NCBI RefSeq assembly: GCF_013416525.1
Contig: NZ_JACCEM010000010.1
Coordinates: 62,001 to 126,000, forward strand
DNA from: Parapusillimonas granuli
Lineage (GTDB): Bacteria > Pseudomonadota > Gammaproteobacteria > Burkholderiales > Burkholderiaceae_B
Direction: 5' to 3'
Length of the DNA stretch: 64,000 nucleotides
Positions 17,075 through 27,574 of this stretch are shown piece by piece. A program made the translations under genes and the position numbers. The notes beneath the pieces were generated by a model. That model did not search any database. It saw nothing but the letters and a program-made list of their open reading frames with translations, and was not told the DNA's origin. How positions within the stretch are numbered: position 1 is the first letter of the stretch; each line of letters starts with the position of its first letter.

Positions 17075-18298
17075 TTAACGTGTCAAATTCCTGATTTCGT
17101 CTTCCGAGAGCCCCAGCCGCTCGCGCAGGACCTGCTCCGTGTGCTCGCCCAGCAGGGGCGCCGCGTGGCGATACTGGACGGGGCTGCCGGAGAACCGCAA
17201 GGGGCTGGCCCCCACCGGCGCGGTGCCGGCCGATTTGTGCGGCAGGTGGCGCAGCATTTCGCGCGCCTTGACCTGCGGGTTTTCATAGACCTGGTCTATG
17301 GTGTTGATGGGGCCGGCCGGCACGCCGACCCGTTCCAGCTGTTCCAGCCAATGGTCGCGGGCCTGCGTCTTCATGACGTCCACGAGCATGGGCACCAGGA
17401 GGTCCCGGTTGATCACCCGGTTGGAGTTGGTCTTGAACCGGGCGTCTTCGGCCAGTTCGGGACGGCCGATGACGCCGCAATAGGCCCTGAACTGGCCGTC
17501 GTTGCCGACGGCCACGATCAAATGCCCATCGGCCGCGGCGAATACCTGGTAGGGGACCAGGTTCTGGTGCGCATTGCCCGCGCGCTGCGGGGCCACGCCC
17601 GAGGTGAAGAAGTTCTGGTTCTGGTTGGCCAGCATGGCCACCTGGCAATCGAGCAGGGCCATGTCGATGTGCTGGCCCAGGCCGCTGCGGCCGCGTTCGT
17701 GCAGCGCGGCCAGTATGCCCACGGTGGAATACATGCCGGTCATGAGGTCGGCGACCGCGACGCCGGCCTTCTGGGGCCCGCCGCCGGGCAGATCGTCGCG
17801 CTCGCCGGTGATGCTCATGAGCCCGCCCATGCCCTGGATCATGAAGTCGTACCCGGGCCGGCTGGCGTAGGGCCCGTTCTGCCCGAAACCGGTGATGGAA
17901 CAGTAGATCAGCCTTGGATTGATGGCTTTGATGCTTTCGTAGTCCAGCCCGTATTTGGCCAGGCCGCCGACCTTGAAGTTTTCGACCAGGATGTCGCTTT
18001 GCTTGGCGAGCTCGCGCACGAGGTCCGCGCCCTTCTGGCTGGAGATGTCCACGGCCACCGAATACTTGTTGCGGTTGGCGGAGGCGTAATAGGCCGCCTC
18101 GGTCGTGTCCTGCCCCTGCGCGTCCTTCACGTAGGGGGGGCCCCAGCCGCGGGTGTCGTCGCCCGAGCCGGGGCGTTCGATCTTGATGACTTCAGCGCCG
18201 AGGTCGGCCAGATTCTGCGTGCACCAGGGGCCGGCCAGGACTCGGGTCAGGTCCAGGACCCGGATGCCAGTGAGGGGAGCAGGGCGAAAAGATGACAT
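17075..18298 (-). CDS. Family III CoA-transferase (CaiB/BaiF)
   Basis: The 407-residue protein begins MSSFRPAPLTGIRVLDLTRV, with the family segments AGPWCTQNLADLGAEVIKIE, the Asp region MALLDCQVAMLANQ (catalytic Asp at about residue 170) and GMGGLMSITGE. Class III CoA-transferases move CoA between carboxylic acids such as succinyl-CoA and an acceptor acid. The start at 18298 was chosen because the longer frame adds 17 poorly conserved residues. Together with the downstream 3-hydroxyacyl-CoA dehydrogenase it suggests activation and beta-oxidation-like breakdown of an acid, perhaps the product of the facing operon. Confidence 0.87.
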   Translation of the reverse strand: MSSFRPAPLTGIRVLDLTRVLAGPWCTQNLADLGAEVIKIERPGSGDDTRGWGPPYVKDAQGQDTTEAAYYASANRNKYSVAVDISSQKGADLVRELAKQSDILVENFKVGGLAKYGLDYESIKAINPRLIYCSITGFGQNGPYASRPGYDFMIQGMGGLMSITGERDDLPGGGPQKAGVAVADLMTGMYSTVGILAALHERGRSGLGQHIDMALLDCQVAMLANQNQNFFTSGVAPQRAGNAHQNLVPYQVFAAADGHLIVAVGNDGQFRAYCGVIGRPELAEDARFKTNSNRVINRDLLVPMLVDVMKTQARDHWLEQLERVGVPAGPINTIDQVYENPQVKAREMLRHLPHKSAGTAPVGASPLRFSGSPVQYRHAAPLLGEHTEQVLRERLGLSEDEIRNLTR

Positions 18299-18440
18299 GG
18301 CGGTGAAAGCGTCCAAACGGATGAAACCGCTATTTTGCCCTATATACACAGTGGACGCCCGGCCGCGGGCCCGGAGTGCATCATCAGGCGGACGTTTGGC
18401 CGGACGGCCGCAGGCTTGCCTTATTTACAACAGTTTTCCA

Positions 18441-18491
18441 CCCTAGTAGGGATATTAGGGTTTACCCTTGTATTACCCTAGGGTTTACCCT
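18441..18491. repeat. Cluster of phased TTACCCT/AGGGTT repeats overlapping a promoter
   Basis: TTACCCT occurs three times in direct orientation at 18462-18468, 18473-18479 and 18485-18491, about one helical turn apart (11 and 12 bp). The 12-mer AGGGTTTACCCT, itself a 5-2-5 dyad, is present twice (18457-18468 and 18480-18491). Further symmetric pieces are CCCTAGTAGGG (18441-18451) and ACCCTAGGGT (18475-18484). The array covers the -35/-10 spacer of the promoter described next, so it looks like a multi-site operator. The binding protein is unknown. Confidence 0.75.
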
Positions 18492-18496
18492 ATAAT
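18468..18496 (+). promoter_or_regulatory. Sigma-70-like promoter of the 78-residue protein gene
   Basis: TTGTAT at 18468-18473 and a perfect TATAAT at 18491-18496 are separated by 17 bp. The last TTACCCT repeat ends on the first base of the -10 box, which fits repression by occlusion. The transcript would begin near 18503, about 50 nt before the gene. Confidence 0.7.
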
Positions 18497-18553
18497 GACA
18501 TTCGTCAGCGCAAAACAATCCTGTTCTGTCAGACACTCCCAGATGAGGTCAAA

Positions 18554-18790
18554 ATGATGTCGAATCTTTCTTACAATCAGTTCAGCCGCATGAGTGACTC
18601 TCTCGAGCGTGACTTGATGCGCCAAGCATTGAGCGATGGTGAGTCTGTTTCGATCGCAACCCTGGGCAAGGAAATACTGGCCGCCATCCAGCATGGCGTC
18701 AAGGCAACCTGGGACTACGTGATGGACGTCACGGCAGCCCTGGACGAAGCCCGCGCCAAGAGTGCCCGTTTTTCCGGTTCGCACTGGTAA
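18554..18790 (+). CDS. Small conserved-looking protein of unknown function, 78 residues
   Basis: The ORF starts with two Met codons (18554 and 18557), reads MMSNLSYNQFSRMSDSLERD and ends in FSGSHW. It is hydrophilic and mostly helical by eye, with no signal peptide, Cys pair or metal motif. I do not recognise a named family. Evidence that it is real: a consensus promoter with ordered repeats upstream, and a good terminator 42 bp downstream. It is therefore a single-gene transcription unit between the CoA-transferase gene and rep. Confidence 0.7.
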   Translation: MMSNLSYNQFSRMSDSLERDLMRQALSDGESVSIATLGKEILAAIQHGVKATWDYVMDVTAALDEARAKSARFSGSHW

Positions 18791-18831
18791 GCATCGTAAA
18801 CGGTAGGGCGCACTTGGGTGCGCCCAGCAGC

Positions 18832-18865
18832 AAGCCTGCCGATATGCGGCAGGCTTTTCTTTTTG
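18832..18865 (+). terminator. Rho-independent terminator after the 78-residue protein gene
   Basis: AAGCCTGCCG, loop ATATG, CGGCAGGCTT, then TTCTTTTT. A second hairpin, GGGCGCAC-TTGG-GTGCGCCC, precedes it at 18806-18825. Only the plus orientation has a T-tract. Confidence 0.85.
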
Positions 18866-18934
18866 CGGCGCGCTTTTTGCAAGGGTTGCCGCCCCTTGGG
18901 GCCTGTCGACGCTGAAAGACAGGCGGCACCGGCC

Positions 18935-21067
18935 CTAGGCCTTGTTCAGCAAAGCCTTCAGCATGTCCAGACGCGCCTTGGGGCTGAGCGCCGCCGTCGC
19001 CGGGTCTTCGCGCGAAGCCGGCTCTTCCAGCCCCATTTCCTCGATGAAGCGCGATTTTTCTCGGACGACGTCTTCGCGGGCCCGGCGACGCTTCTTGCAC
19101 CAAGTAAGATGCAAGCTGCGCTGCGCCCGGGTGATGCCCACGTACATCAGGCGGCGCTCTTCCTGTATGCGCTGCGCAAGCGCCTCGGCGGCGGTTTCGG
19201 GGTTCAGGTCGTCCTCGTCGCGGCCGGCGTGCGGCAGCAGGCCTTCCTCGACGCCGGCGAGATACACATGGGGATATTCCAGCCCTTTGGACGCATGCAG
19301 CGTCGAGAGCTTGACCGCGTCGGGCTCCTCGTCGTCGCCGCGCTCCAGCATGGTGACCAGCGCCACGTGCTGGACCAGCTCGATGAGCGTCATGCCGCCT
19401 TCCTCGGCCTTGCGCTTGAGCCAGGAGACGAGCTCCAGCACATTGGCCCAGCGGGTCTGCGCCTGCCTTTCGTCGAACACATCATAGAGATGCCGCTCGT
19501 ACTGGATCGTATCGAGCAAGTCGTCCAGCTGCACGGCCGCCGTGTCCTCCCGGGCGCCGTCGACGCCGGCCGCGCGCGTATCCAGCCCGTGTTCCAGCGC
19601 CAGGCTGGCCTGCGTGGGGCGAATGGCCGCGCCCGGCTTGCCGCCCGCCCGCGCCTGGAGGCGCTGGATGAAGCCGCCGAAGGTCTGCAAGGGCTCCAGC
19701 TGCTTGGCGCCCAGCCTGCCGCTGGGCCCGACGTCGAAGATGGCCTCGAACAGCGAAAGCCCGCGCTCGGCCGCGAACTGGCCCAGCGCCTGCAAAGTGG
19801 CCTGGCCGATTCCGCGGCGCGGCGTCGTCACGGCGCGGATGAAGGCGGGGTCGTCGCTGTCGTTGGCGATGAGCCGCAAATACGCCAGAATGTCGCGGAT
19901 CTCGGGCTTGTCGAAAAAACTTTGCCCGCCCGAGATCGAATAGGGGATGCGCAAATTGCGCAAGGCCTGCTCCAGCGCGCGCGCCTGGTGGTTGCTGCGA
20001 TACAGCACGGCAAAATCCCGCCACTCGGCCCGCCGCTCGAACCGCGCCGCCGACAAGCGCAGGGCGATTCCTTCGGCCTCGGCTTCTTCGTTGTCCATGG
20101 GCGTGACCTGGATGGCCTCGCCCATCCCCAGGTCGGACCACAGCTTCTTCCCGAACAGATTCGGATTGCGGCTGATCACGTTGTTGGCCGCCGTGAGTAT
20201 GCGCTGGACGGACCGGTAATTCTGCTCGAGCTTGATGATTTTCAGTGCGGGATAGTCGGTCGTCAGCTTGGCGAGGTTCTCGATGGTCGCGCCGCGCCAG
20301 GCATAGATGGCCTGGTCGTCGTCCCCGACCGCCGTGAACATGGCGCGCCGCCCCGTCAGGGCCTGGACCAGCCGGTATTGGCACACGTTGGTGTCCTGGT
20401 ATTCATCCACCAGAAGATAATGCACGCGCGCCTGCCACCGCTGCCGGACCTCGTCGTTGGTTTCGAGCAGCACGGCGGGCAGCCGGATCAGGTCGTCGAA
20501 ATCCACCGATTGGTAGGCCTCCAGGGTGGCGTTATAGCTGCGGTACACCTTCGCCGCCTCGGCTTCGCTGGGCGATGCCGCGCCGCGTTCCGCGGCGTCG
20601 GGGTCCATCAGGGCATTTTTCCAAAGGGAAATATTCTGCTGCACCGCCCGCAGGCGCCCCTTGTCGGTGGTGGCCAGCAGCTCCTGGATGATGGCCAGCG
20701 CGTCATTGGAATCGAGGATGGAAAATCGCGGCTTCAATCCGGCGTGGGCCGCTTCCTCGCGCAGGAAGCGCAGGCCCAGCGAATGGAAGGTGCTGACCGT
20801 CAAGCCCTTCGCCAGCTTGGCGTCCACCAGCAGCTTGACCCTTTCATTCATTTCGCGCGCGGCTTTGTTGGTGAAGGTCAGCGCCACGATCTGGCGCGCC
20901 GGGTAAGCGCATTCCCGCAGCAGATAGGCGATCTTCTGCGTGATGACCCGCGTCTTGCCGCTGCCCGCCCCGGCCAGCACCAGGCAGGGGCCGTCCAGAT
21001 ACAGCACCGCTTGCCGCTGCATGGCGTTCAAGTCGTGGGGAACCGTATGTCCGCGTGGCTGGCTCAA
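18935..21067 (-). CDS. rep: ATP-dependent DNA helicase Rep (UvrD/Rep superfamily 1)
   Basis: Superfamily 1A 3'-5' helicase with Walker A LAGAGSGKT near the N-terminus, motif II VDEYQDTN, motif III GDDDQAIYAWRGA and the late motif STLHASKGLEYPHV. Rep clears proteins ahead of replication forks and helps restart. No ATG precedes the Q-motif LNAMQRQAV except within it. A TTG at 21067, with AGGAG 8 bp upstream, gives 710 residues and keeps the Q-motif, so I take it; the ATG at 21022 (695 residues) would cut into this motif. The start lies 10 bp after the priA stop, so the two are probably co-transcribed. Confidence 0.85.
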   Translation of the reverse strand: MSQPRGHTVPHDLNAMQRQAVLYLDGPCLVLAGAGSGKTRVITQKIAYLLRECAYPARQIVALTFTNKAAREMNERVKLLVDAKLAKGLTVSTFHSLGLRFLREEAAHAGLKPRFSILDSNDALAIIQELLATTDKGRLRAVQQNISLWKNALMDPDAAERGAASPSEAEAAKVYRSYNATLEAYQSVDFDDLIRLPAVLLETNDEVRQRWQARVHYLLVDEYQDTNVCQYRLVQALTGRRAMFTAVGDDDQAIYAWRGATIENLAKLTTDYPALKIIKLEQNYRSVQRILTAANNVISRNPNLFGKKLWSDLGMGEAIQVTPMDNEEAEAEGIALRLSAARFERRAEWRDFAVLYRSNHQARALEQALRNLRIPYSISGGQSFFDKPEIRDILAYLRLIANDSDDPAFIRAVTTPRRGIGQATLQALGQFAAERGLSLFEAIFDVGPSGRLGAKQLEPLQTFGGFIQRLQARAGGKPGAAIRPTQASLALEHGLDTRAAGVDGAREDTAAVQLDDLLDTIQYERHLYDVFDERQAQTRWANVLELVSWLKRKAEEGGMTLIELVQHVALVTMLERGDDEEPDAVKLSTLHASKGLEYPHVYLAGVEEGLLPHAGRDEDDLNPETAAEALAQRIQEERRLMYVGITRAQRSLHLTWCKKRRRAREDVVREKSRFIEEMGLEEPASREDPATAALSPKARLDMLKALLNKA

Positions 21068-21077
21068 GGCCCTGCTC

Positions 21078-23189
21078 CTATATTTCCAGGGGGTCGACTT
21101 CCAGGTTGTAGCGTATGCGCAATTCGCGGGCGAGGTCCGGCAGCGCGGCCGCCCATTGCGCCAGGAAACGCTGCAGGGCGGGACGGTTGCGGCTTTCGAC
21201 CAGCAACTGCGCCCTTTCGATGTTGGCGACGCGCACCACGCGCAGCGGAACCGGATCATACAGGGTGATCGCGTCGGCTTCGGGGTAAGCCTCGCGGTCG
21301 GCGGCGGGGAGGTCGCGGGCCCTGGCGAGAAACTCGAGCGACATGCGCAGTTCGCGGGCTTCGGCGGTAAGCAAGGCCTGGTGGGCGAAGGGCGGCAGGC
21401 CCACGGCCTCGCGTTCGGCCAGCCCGTAGCGTGCGAAACCGTGATAGTCGTGGCGGACCAGGGCCTGGTAGACCGGCTGGTCCGGGTAGTCGGTTTGAAT
21501 GATGACCTCGCCGCCGGCCTCGTGGCGCCCGGCGCGGCCGGCCACCTGCATCAGCTGCGCGAAAAGGCGTTCGGGCGCCCGGAAATCCTGCGCGAACAGC
21601 ATGGCGTCGGCATTGAGCACGCCGACCAGGCCCAGATTGGCAAAATCGTGGCCCTTGGCAACCATCTGCGTACCGACCAGTATGTCGACTTCACCGGCAT
21701 GCACCTTCGCGAACAAGGCCGCGGCGCTGCCCTTCAGGCGGGTGCTGTCGGCATCGATGCGGGCGATGCGGGCCTGGGGAAAGCGTTCCGCGAGGTATTC
21801 CTCGACCCGCTGGGTGCCCCGGCCCATGGGCTTGAGATCCTGGTCGCCGCAATCCGGGCAGGCCCGGGGCACCCTGGCCTGGTATCCGCAATGGTGGCAT
21901 TGCAGCGAATTGAACCGCCCGCCGCCGCGGTGCATGACGGTATAGGCGGTGCAGCGCGGGCACTGGCTGACCCAGCCGCAGGAGCCGCAATTCAAGACCG
22001 GCGCATAGCCGCGGCGATTCAGGAAGACCAGCGACTGCTGGCCGAGCTGCAGCCTGCTTTCCATGGCTTCGAGCAATTGCGGGGAAAAACCCTGCTGCAG
22101 CGCCAGCCGTCGGGTATCGACCAGGCGCACGGCGGGCGGCTCGGCCGCCTTGGCCCTTTTGCCCAGGGTGAACCGCAGATAATGCCCTCTTTCGGCATGG
22201 TTCCAGGTTTCGAGCGAGGGCGTGGCCGACCCCAGAACGACGGGAATGTTTCTGTCGCGCCCGCGCCAGACGGCAAGATCGCGAGCTGAATAGCGCAAGC
22301 CGTCCTGCTGCTTGTACGATACGTCGTGTTCTTCGTCCACGACGATCAGGCCGAGCTCGGGCATGGGCGCGAAAACGGACAGCCTCGTGCCCAGCAACAC
22401 CCTGGCCTCGCCGCGCTGGACGCCAATCCAGGCCTGCAGGCGCTCCCCATCGGACAGCCCGCTATGCATGACGGCAAGCGCGCGCGGGCCCGCCACGGCC
22501 GACAGGCGCGCCCGCAGCGACAATTCGAACTGCGGCGTAAGGTTGATTTCCGGGACCATGAACAGCACTTGGCGGCCCCGGGCCAGCACTTGCTGCGCCG
22601 CATGCAGATAGACCTCGGTCTTGCCGCTGCCCGTGACCCCATGAAGCAGCACGGTCCTGTGTTCTTGCAAGGCGCCGATGGCAGCGGCGGCATCGGCCTG
22701 TTCCGCATTCAGTCGCGGGGGCTGGTCGGCCGGGACCGCCGCCGACTTGGACGCGGCGCGGCGGTCCATGCGCCGAACCGGCCCGCCCGCCGCACGCTTG
22801 CCCAGATAGGCCGATACCTTGCGCAGCCCCGCGGGCAGCGCGGGCAGAATGACCTCGCCCAGAGGACGCTGATAGTATCTTGCCGCAAACGAGGCAAGCC
22901 GCAGCCAATCTTCCGGCAAGGGGTCGGTGTCGTCCAGCACCATGACGACGTCCCGCAATTGCTCCGGCTCCAGCGCCGGTGTCGCCGGGTGGCCCACCAC
23001 CACGCCGACGAGCTGGCGCGTTCCGAAGGGAACGATGACACGCGCCCCGACGGCCGCCTTCACGTCAGATCGGTAGTCGAACAGGCCGTGAAGAGGGACA
23101 TCGAGCGCCACCCGTAGCCAGAAGACCGGCGCGCCGGGACCGGCGGACGGGGCGGCGGGAATGGGAATGTCTTGGGAGGAAACCGGCAT
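21078..23189 (-). CDS. priA: Primosomal protein N' (replication restart helicase PriA)
   Basis: The 703-residue protein has an N-terminal DNA-binding domain (FWLRVALDVPLHGLFDYRSD), Walker A LHGVTGSGKTEVYL, the box VVDEEHDVSYKQ, and the eight-cysteine zinc region between about residues 410 and 460 (CGSCGWVSQCPRC ... CHHCGYQ ... CPDCGDQDL). PriA recognises stalled forks and reloads the replisome. The ATG at 23189 begins MPVSSQDIPIP; upstream residues of the longer frame do not resemble PriA. The next gene downstream is rep, a partner in fork restart. Confidence 0.9.
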   Translation of the reverse strand: MPVSSQDIPIPAAPSAGPGAPVFWLRVALDVPLHGLFDYRSDVKAAVGARVIVPFGTRQLVGVVVGHPATPALEPEQLRDVVMVLDDTDPLPEDWLRLASFAARYYQRPLGEVILPALPAGLRKVSAYLGKRAAGGPVRRMDRRAASKSAAVPADQPPRLNAEQADAAAAIGALQEHRTVLLHGVTGSGKTEVYLHAAQQVLARGRQVLFMVPEINLTPQFELSLRARLSAVAGPRALAVMHSGLSDGERLQAWIGVQRGEARVLLGTRLSVFAPMPELGLIVVDEEHDVSYKQQDGLRYSARDLAVWRGRDRNIPVVLGSATPSLETWNHAERGHYLRFTLGKRAKAAEPPAVRLVDTRRLALQQGFSPQLLEAMESRLQLGQQSLVFLNRRGYAPVLNCGSCGWVSQCPRCTAYTVMHRGGGRFNSLQCHHCGYQARVPRACPDCGDQDLKPMGRGTQRVEEYLAERFPQARIARIDADSTRLKGSAAALFAKVHAGEVDILVGTQMVAKGHDFANLGLVGVLNADAMLFAQDFRAPERLFAQLMQVAGRAGRHEAGGEVIIQTDYPDQPVYQALVRHDYHGFARYGLAEREAVGLPPFAHQALLTAEARELRMSLEFLARARDLPAADREAYPEADAITLYDPVPLRVVRVANIERAQLLVESRNRPALQRFLAQWAAALPDLARELRIRYNLEVDPLEI

Positions 23190-23504
23190 TGGTACTTCAA
23201 GTAAATTCTTGCTTATGGGTCTAAGCGCTTGCTGTGCCGAGACTTCGGCAGCCAAGAACCGCCCTGTGGATAACTTTGGGGAAAAGCGGACGGATAACCG
23301 GCTGGAAAACCCTTGCCCATAGGGCCTTGTGTCGGAGACAGCCAAGTCCGGGTCATTTTTTCCCTTTAAAAATAATGCCTTGCAAAAGAACCGGGGCGAT
23401 CGCCTCGCCCCGCTTACAATTTGTGCACAGCACCGAAATATGTGCACAACCGTGGTGCATTCGGCCTGGAAAACTAGGGTTTTACCCCTTGAATCCGCAG
23501 CGAT
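23190..23504. other. Intergenic region between hemE and priA (315 bp)
   Basis: No gene is seen. It must carry the priA promoter on the minus strand. A copy-like dyad AGGGTTTTACCCC lies at 23476-23488, close in sequence to the AGGGTTTACCCT elements near 18457-18491, next to the hemE stop. Confidence 0.4.
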
Positions 23505-24575
23505 TTAGTGCTTGGCACGGCTATAGGTGTGGACTTCATCCACCAGCGAGGTGACGGCTTCGGGCGGCGTAAAACGCGATATTCCGTGGCCCAGGTTGAA
23601 AACATGCCCGCCCTGGCCGACTTTGCCGAAGTCGTCGATGACGCGCCTGGCCTGGGCGCGTATGGCGGCGTCCCCCCCAAAAAGCGCCATGGGGTCCATG
23701 TTGCCTTGCAATGCGACCGTATCGCCGGTGCGTTGCCGGACCTGGGCCAGGTTGGCCGTCCAGTCGAGGCCGACCGCATCGCAGCCGATGGCGGCGATCT
23801 GTTCGATCCATTGTGCGCCGCCCTTGGTGAAGACGATGACGGGCACGCGCCGGCCTTCGTGTTCGCGGATGAGGCCGTCGACCACCTTGCGCGTGTAGGC
23901 AAGGGAGAATTCCTGGAACAGGCCGTCCGCCAGCACGCCGCCCCAGCTGTCGAAGACCATGACGGCCTGCGCGCCGGCCTGGATCTGGCAATTGAGGTAT
24001 TGCGTGGTGGCTTCGGCGTTGACCTGGAGAATGCGGTGCAGCAGGTCGGGCCGGCTGTAGAGCATGGTTTTGATCAGGCGGTAGTCGTCGGACCCTTGCC
24101 CTTCGACCATGTAGCAGCCGACCGTCCAGGGGCTGCCGGCAAAGCCGATGAGGGGCACCTTGCCGTCGAGTTCCTTGCGGATCAGGGAGACGGCGTCGAA
24201 TACGTATTGCAACCGGTCCATGTCGGGGACGGCGAGCTTGCGGACGTCGTCTTCGTTCCGCAGGGGATGCGCGAAGCGCGGGCCTTCCCCGGCGACGAAG
24301 TCCAGGCCCAGGCCCATGGCGTGGGGCACCGTCAGGATGTCGGAAAACAGTATGGCCGCATCCAGGTCGAAACGGAATAGCGGCTGCAGCGTTACTTCGC
24401 ATGCGTATTCGCGATTCTGGGCCAGCGCGAGGAAAGACCCGGCGCGCGCGCGCGTTTCGTTGTATTCAGGCAGATACCGGCCCGCTTGGCGCATGAGCCA
24501 GATCGGGGTGTAGGGAACCGGTTCGCGCATCAGTGCGCGAAGGAATACATCGTTTTTCAAAGTGGGTGTAGTCAC
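23505..24575 (-). CDS. hemE: Uroporphyrinogen decarboxylase
   Basis: The 356-residue enzyme has the signature [20 protein letters not shown] (about residues 19-38), with the substrate-binding Arg residues and, further on, [15 protein letters not shown] (Asp in the active site), [16 protein letters not shown] and FDSWGGVLA. It removes four carboxylates from uroporphyrinogen III to give coproporphyrinogen III in haem synthesis. Length matches the family. It lies 35 bp downstream of a response-regulator-like gene on the same strand, an unusual partner that may be co-transcribed. Confidence 0.95.
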   Translation of the reverse strand: MTTPTLKNDVFLRALMREPVPYTPIWLMRQAGRYLPEYNETRARAGSFLALAQNREYACEVTLQPLFRFDLDAAILFSDILTVPHAMGLGLDFVAGEGPRFAHPLRNEDDVRKLAVPDMDRLQYVFDAVSLIRKELDGKVPLIGFAGSPWTVGCYMVEGQGSDDYRLIKTMLYSRPDLLHRILQVNAEATTQYLNCQIQAGAQAVMVFDSWGGVLADGLFQEFSLAYTRKVVDGLIREHEGRRVPVIVFTKGGAQWIEQIAAIGCDAVGLDWTANLAQVRQRTGDTVALQGNMDPMALFGGDAAIRAQARRVIDDFGKVGQGGHVFNLGHGISRFTPPEAVTSLVDEVHTYSRAKH

Positions 24576-24610
24576 GTCTATCCTTATTCCAAGCCTGTCA
24601 TTTTACCCAT

Positions 24611-25429
24611 CTATTGGGTGCTTGGGGACGACTCGCAGGAGGCCGGGGGCGGCCGGAACGGAGCGGCGTCGATCTCGTGCTTGCGCATGAGCGCCCAGAA
24701 TGCGCGCCGATGCTTTTGCGCGGCGCGGGCCGCCATGGCGTTGTTGCCGGAATGCCGATCCAGGGCCGCCGTGAGGTAGGCGCGTTCGAATCTTTCCACC
24801 ACTTTGCTTTTGGCCGAGCGGAATGATTCGGGGCTGTCGGAGCACCGGAAGGCGACGCTTACGGCGAAGGCTTCGAGCTGGAGGCCAGTGTAGTCCAGAA
24901 TATTGGCGCAAACGTCTTCGGTTGCGTCGACGGCGTCCGGGTCCAGGGCTTCCGCATAGTGCCCGGGAAATTCGCCCAGCTGCGGCGGCGTGGGCGGCCC
25001 GGCGGCGGCGAGGGGGCCGCGCCGGCGGTCGTCGAGCAGACGCTCGACCCTGGCGCGAAGTTCTTCCAGGCACACCGGGCCGCGGACGAAGTCGGCCAGG
25101 CCGAGTGCGTACAGGTCGTTGAGGGCGCCGGCCTTGAGGTCCAGGACGAGCGCCAGCACGGGGGTGTACAGGCAGCCCCTGGCCGTTGCCAGGGCGGTGC
25201 GGGCCCAGGACAGGTTGTGTTCGAGGACGGGCAGCAGGCAGACGTCGTACCGGCGCAGCTGGATGGCGGACGACGCCAGGGCGCGGGCGGCTTCGTCTGG
25301 TTCGGTTTCATCTATGACGTCGAAGCTGTGCACCAGGAGCTTGCCGCCCGCATGGCGCCCCAGCCATTGGCTGGCCCAGTCTTGACTGGAACGTGTGCTG
25401 AGCAATGCGCAATCTAGCCGTTCCCTCAT
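24611..25429 (-). CDS. Degenerate response regulator with C-terminal Fis-type HTH
   Basis: The 272-residue protein has a receiver-like N-terminal part (about residues 1-135). Its second half, with PVLALVLDLKAGALNDLYALGLADFVRGPVCLEEL, matches the alpha4-beta5-alpha5 face of CheY-like domains. The normal Asp-phosphorylation motif is not evident; DVCLLPVLEH occupies that place. The C-terminus (about residues 215-262, FERAYLTAALDRHSGNNAMAAR) is the Fis/NtrC-type DNA-binding helix bundle. The AAA+ domain is missing. ATG 25429 has GGAGGACACA in front, preferred over an upstream frame start. Target genes are unknown; hemE follows. Confidence 0.7.
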   Translation of the reverse strand: MRERLDCALLSTRSSQDWASQWLGRHAGGKLLVHSFDVIDETEPDEAARALASSAIQLRRYDVCLLPVLEHNLSWARTALATARGCLYTPVLALVLDLKAGALNDLYALGLADFVRGPVCLEELRARVERLLDDRRRGPLAAAGPPTPPQLGEFPGHYAEALDPDAVDATEDVCANILDYTGLQLEAFAVSVAFRCSDSPESFRSAKSKVVERFERAYLTAALDRHSGNNAMAARAAQKHRRAFWALMRKHEIDAAPFRPPPASCESSPSTQ

Positions 25430-25579
25430 TGTGTCCTCCGGTACATGTGTTGTAGTGCCTGAAGGATAGGACGGCGCGGGGGTCCCCCACAATTCGCAAT
25501 AGTCTTAACTCGGTTAATACGGATGAGCGCCTTGCTGCGCAGGATGTTTGGACGAAACCATCACACCGGGCATAGGCTC

Positions 25580-25607
25580 AAAAACGACAAAAGCGCCCGA
25601 AGGCGCT
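25580..25607 (-). terminator. Rho-independent terminator of the atp operon
   Basis: On the minus strand AGCGCC, tetraloop TTCG, GGCGCT is followed by TTTGTCGTTTTT. It lies about 60 bp after the atpC stop. The region 25430-25579 beyond it shows only the promoter area of the response-regulator gene. Confidence 0.85.
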
Positions 25608-25669
25608 AACTAAAGTCGTGCGGAAAACGCGCGCGGAGCCTGCCCGCCCCGCGCGGAATCCAATGCCTC

Positions 25670-26095
25670 TCAGTGCGAGCGGCGCGTCTGGCTGAGCTTG
25701 CGGGCCGCCGCCGCCTGGGCCGCGAGCATGGCCAGTTCCGCCTCGACCACGGCGATGTCCGCCTTGTCCTTGGCATTGCGCAGCGCCTCTTCGGCACGCT
25801 TGCGCGCCTCCAGGGCCTTGGCCTCGTCGAGATCCTCGGCACGGATGGCGGTATCGGACAGAACCGTCACCGTACCGGGCTGGACCTCCAGGATGCCGCC
25901 CGCAACGAAAATGCTGATTTCGGACCCGTCGACCAAAACGACCTTGACCGTTCCGGGGCGAACACGCGAGATGAGCGGCGTGTGGCCGGGCAAGATGCCC
26001 AGCTCGCCGGACTCGCCAGGCAGCGTGACGAACCTCGCCTCGCCGGCGAAGATCGATTCTTCTGCGCTGACCACGTCAACATGCAAGTTGGCCAT
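25670..26095 (-). CDS. atpC: ATP synthase epsilon subunit
   Basis: The 141-residue protein begins [20 protein letters not shown], followed by the beta-sandwich segment [19 protein letters not shown] that is diagnostic for F1 epsilon, and a C-terminal helical hairpin (about residues 90-135). It links the gamma stalk to the c-ring and inhibits ATP hydrolysis. It is the last gene of the operon, 9 bp after atpD. Confidence 0.96.
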   Translation of the reverse strand: MANLHVDVVSAEESIFAGEARFVTLPGESGELGILPGHTPLISRVRPGTVKVVLVDGSEISIFVAGGILEVQPGTVTVLSDTAIRAEDLDEAKALEARKRAEEALRNAKDKADIAVVEAELAMLAAQAAAARKLSQTRRSH

Positions 26096-26104
26096 GAATA
26101 ATCC

Positions 26105-27538
<1,434 letters not shown>

Positions 27539-27574
27539 CTAAATATCTTTGACGGGATGCCTTTCTGTTTAGGT

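Noticed and set aside
18456-18491. TTAGGG-type repeats resembling telomere sequence
   Set aside because: There are only a few copies in mixed orientation at a promoter, so an operator is the simpler reading.
18818-21268. An 816-codon open frame on the plus strand
   Set aside because: It is antisense to the clearly recognised rep helicase and has no recognisable motif.
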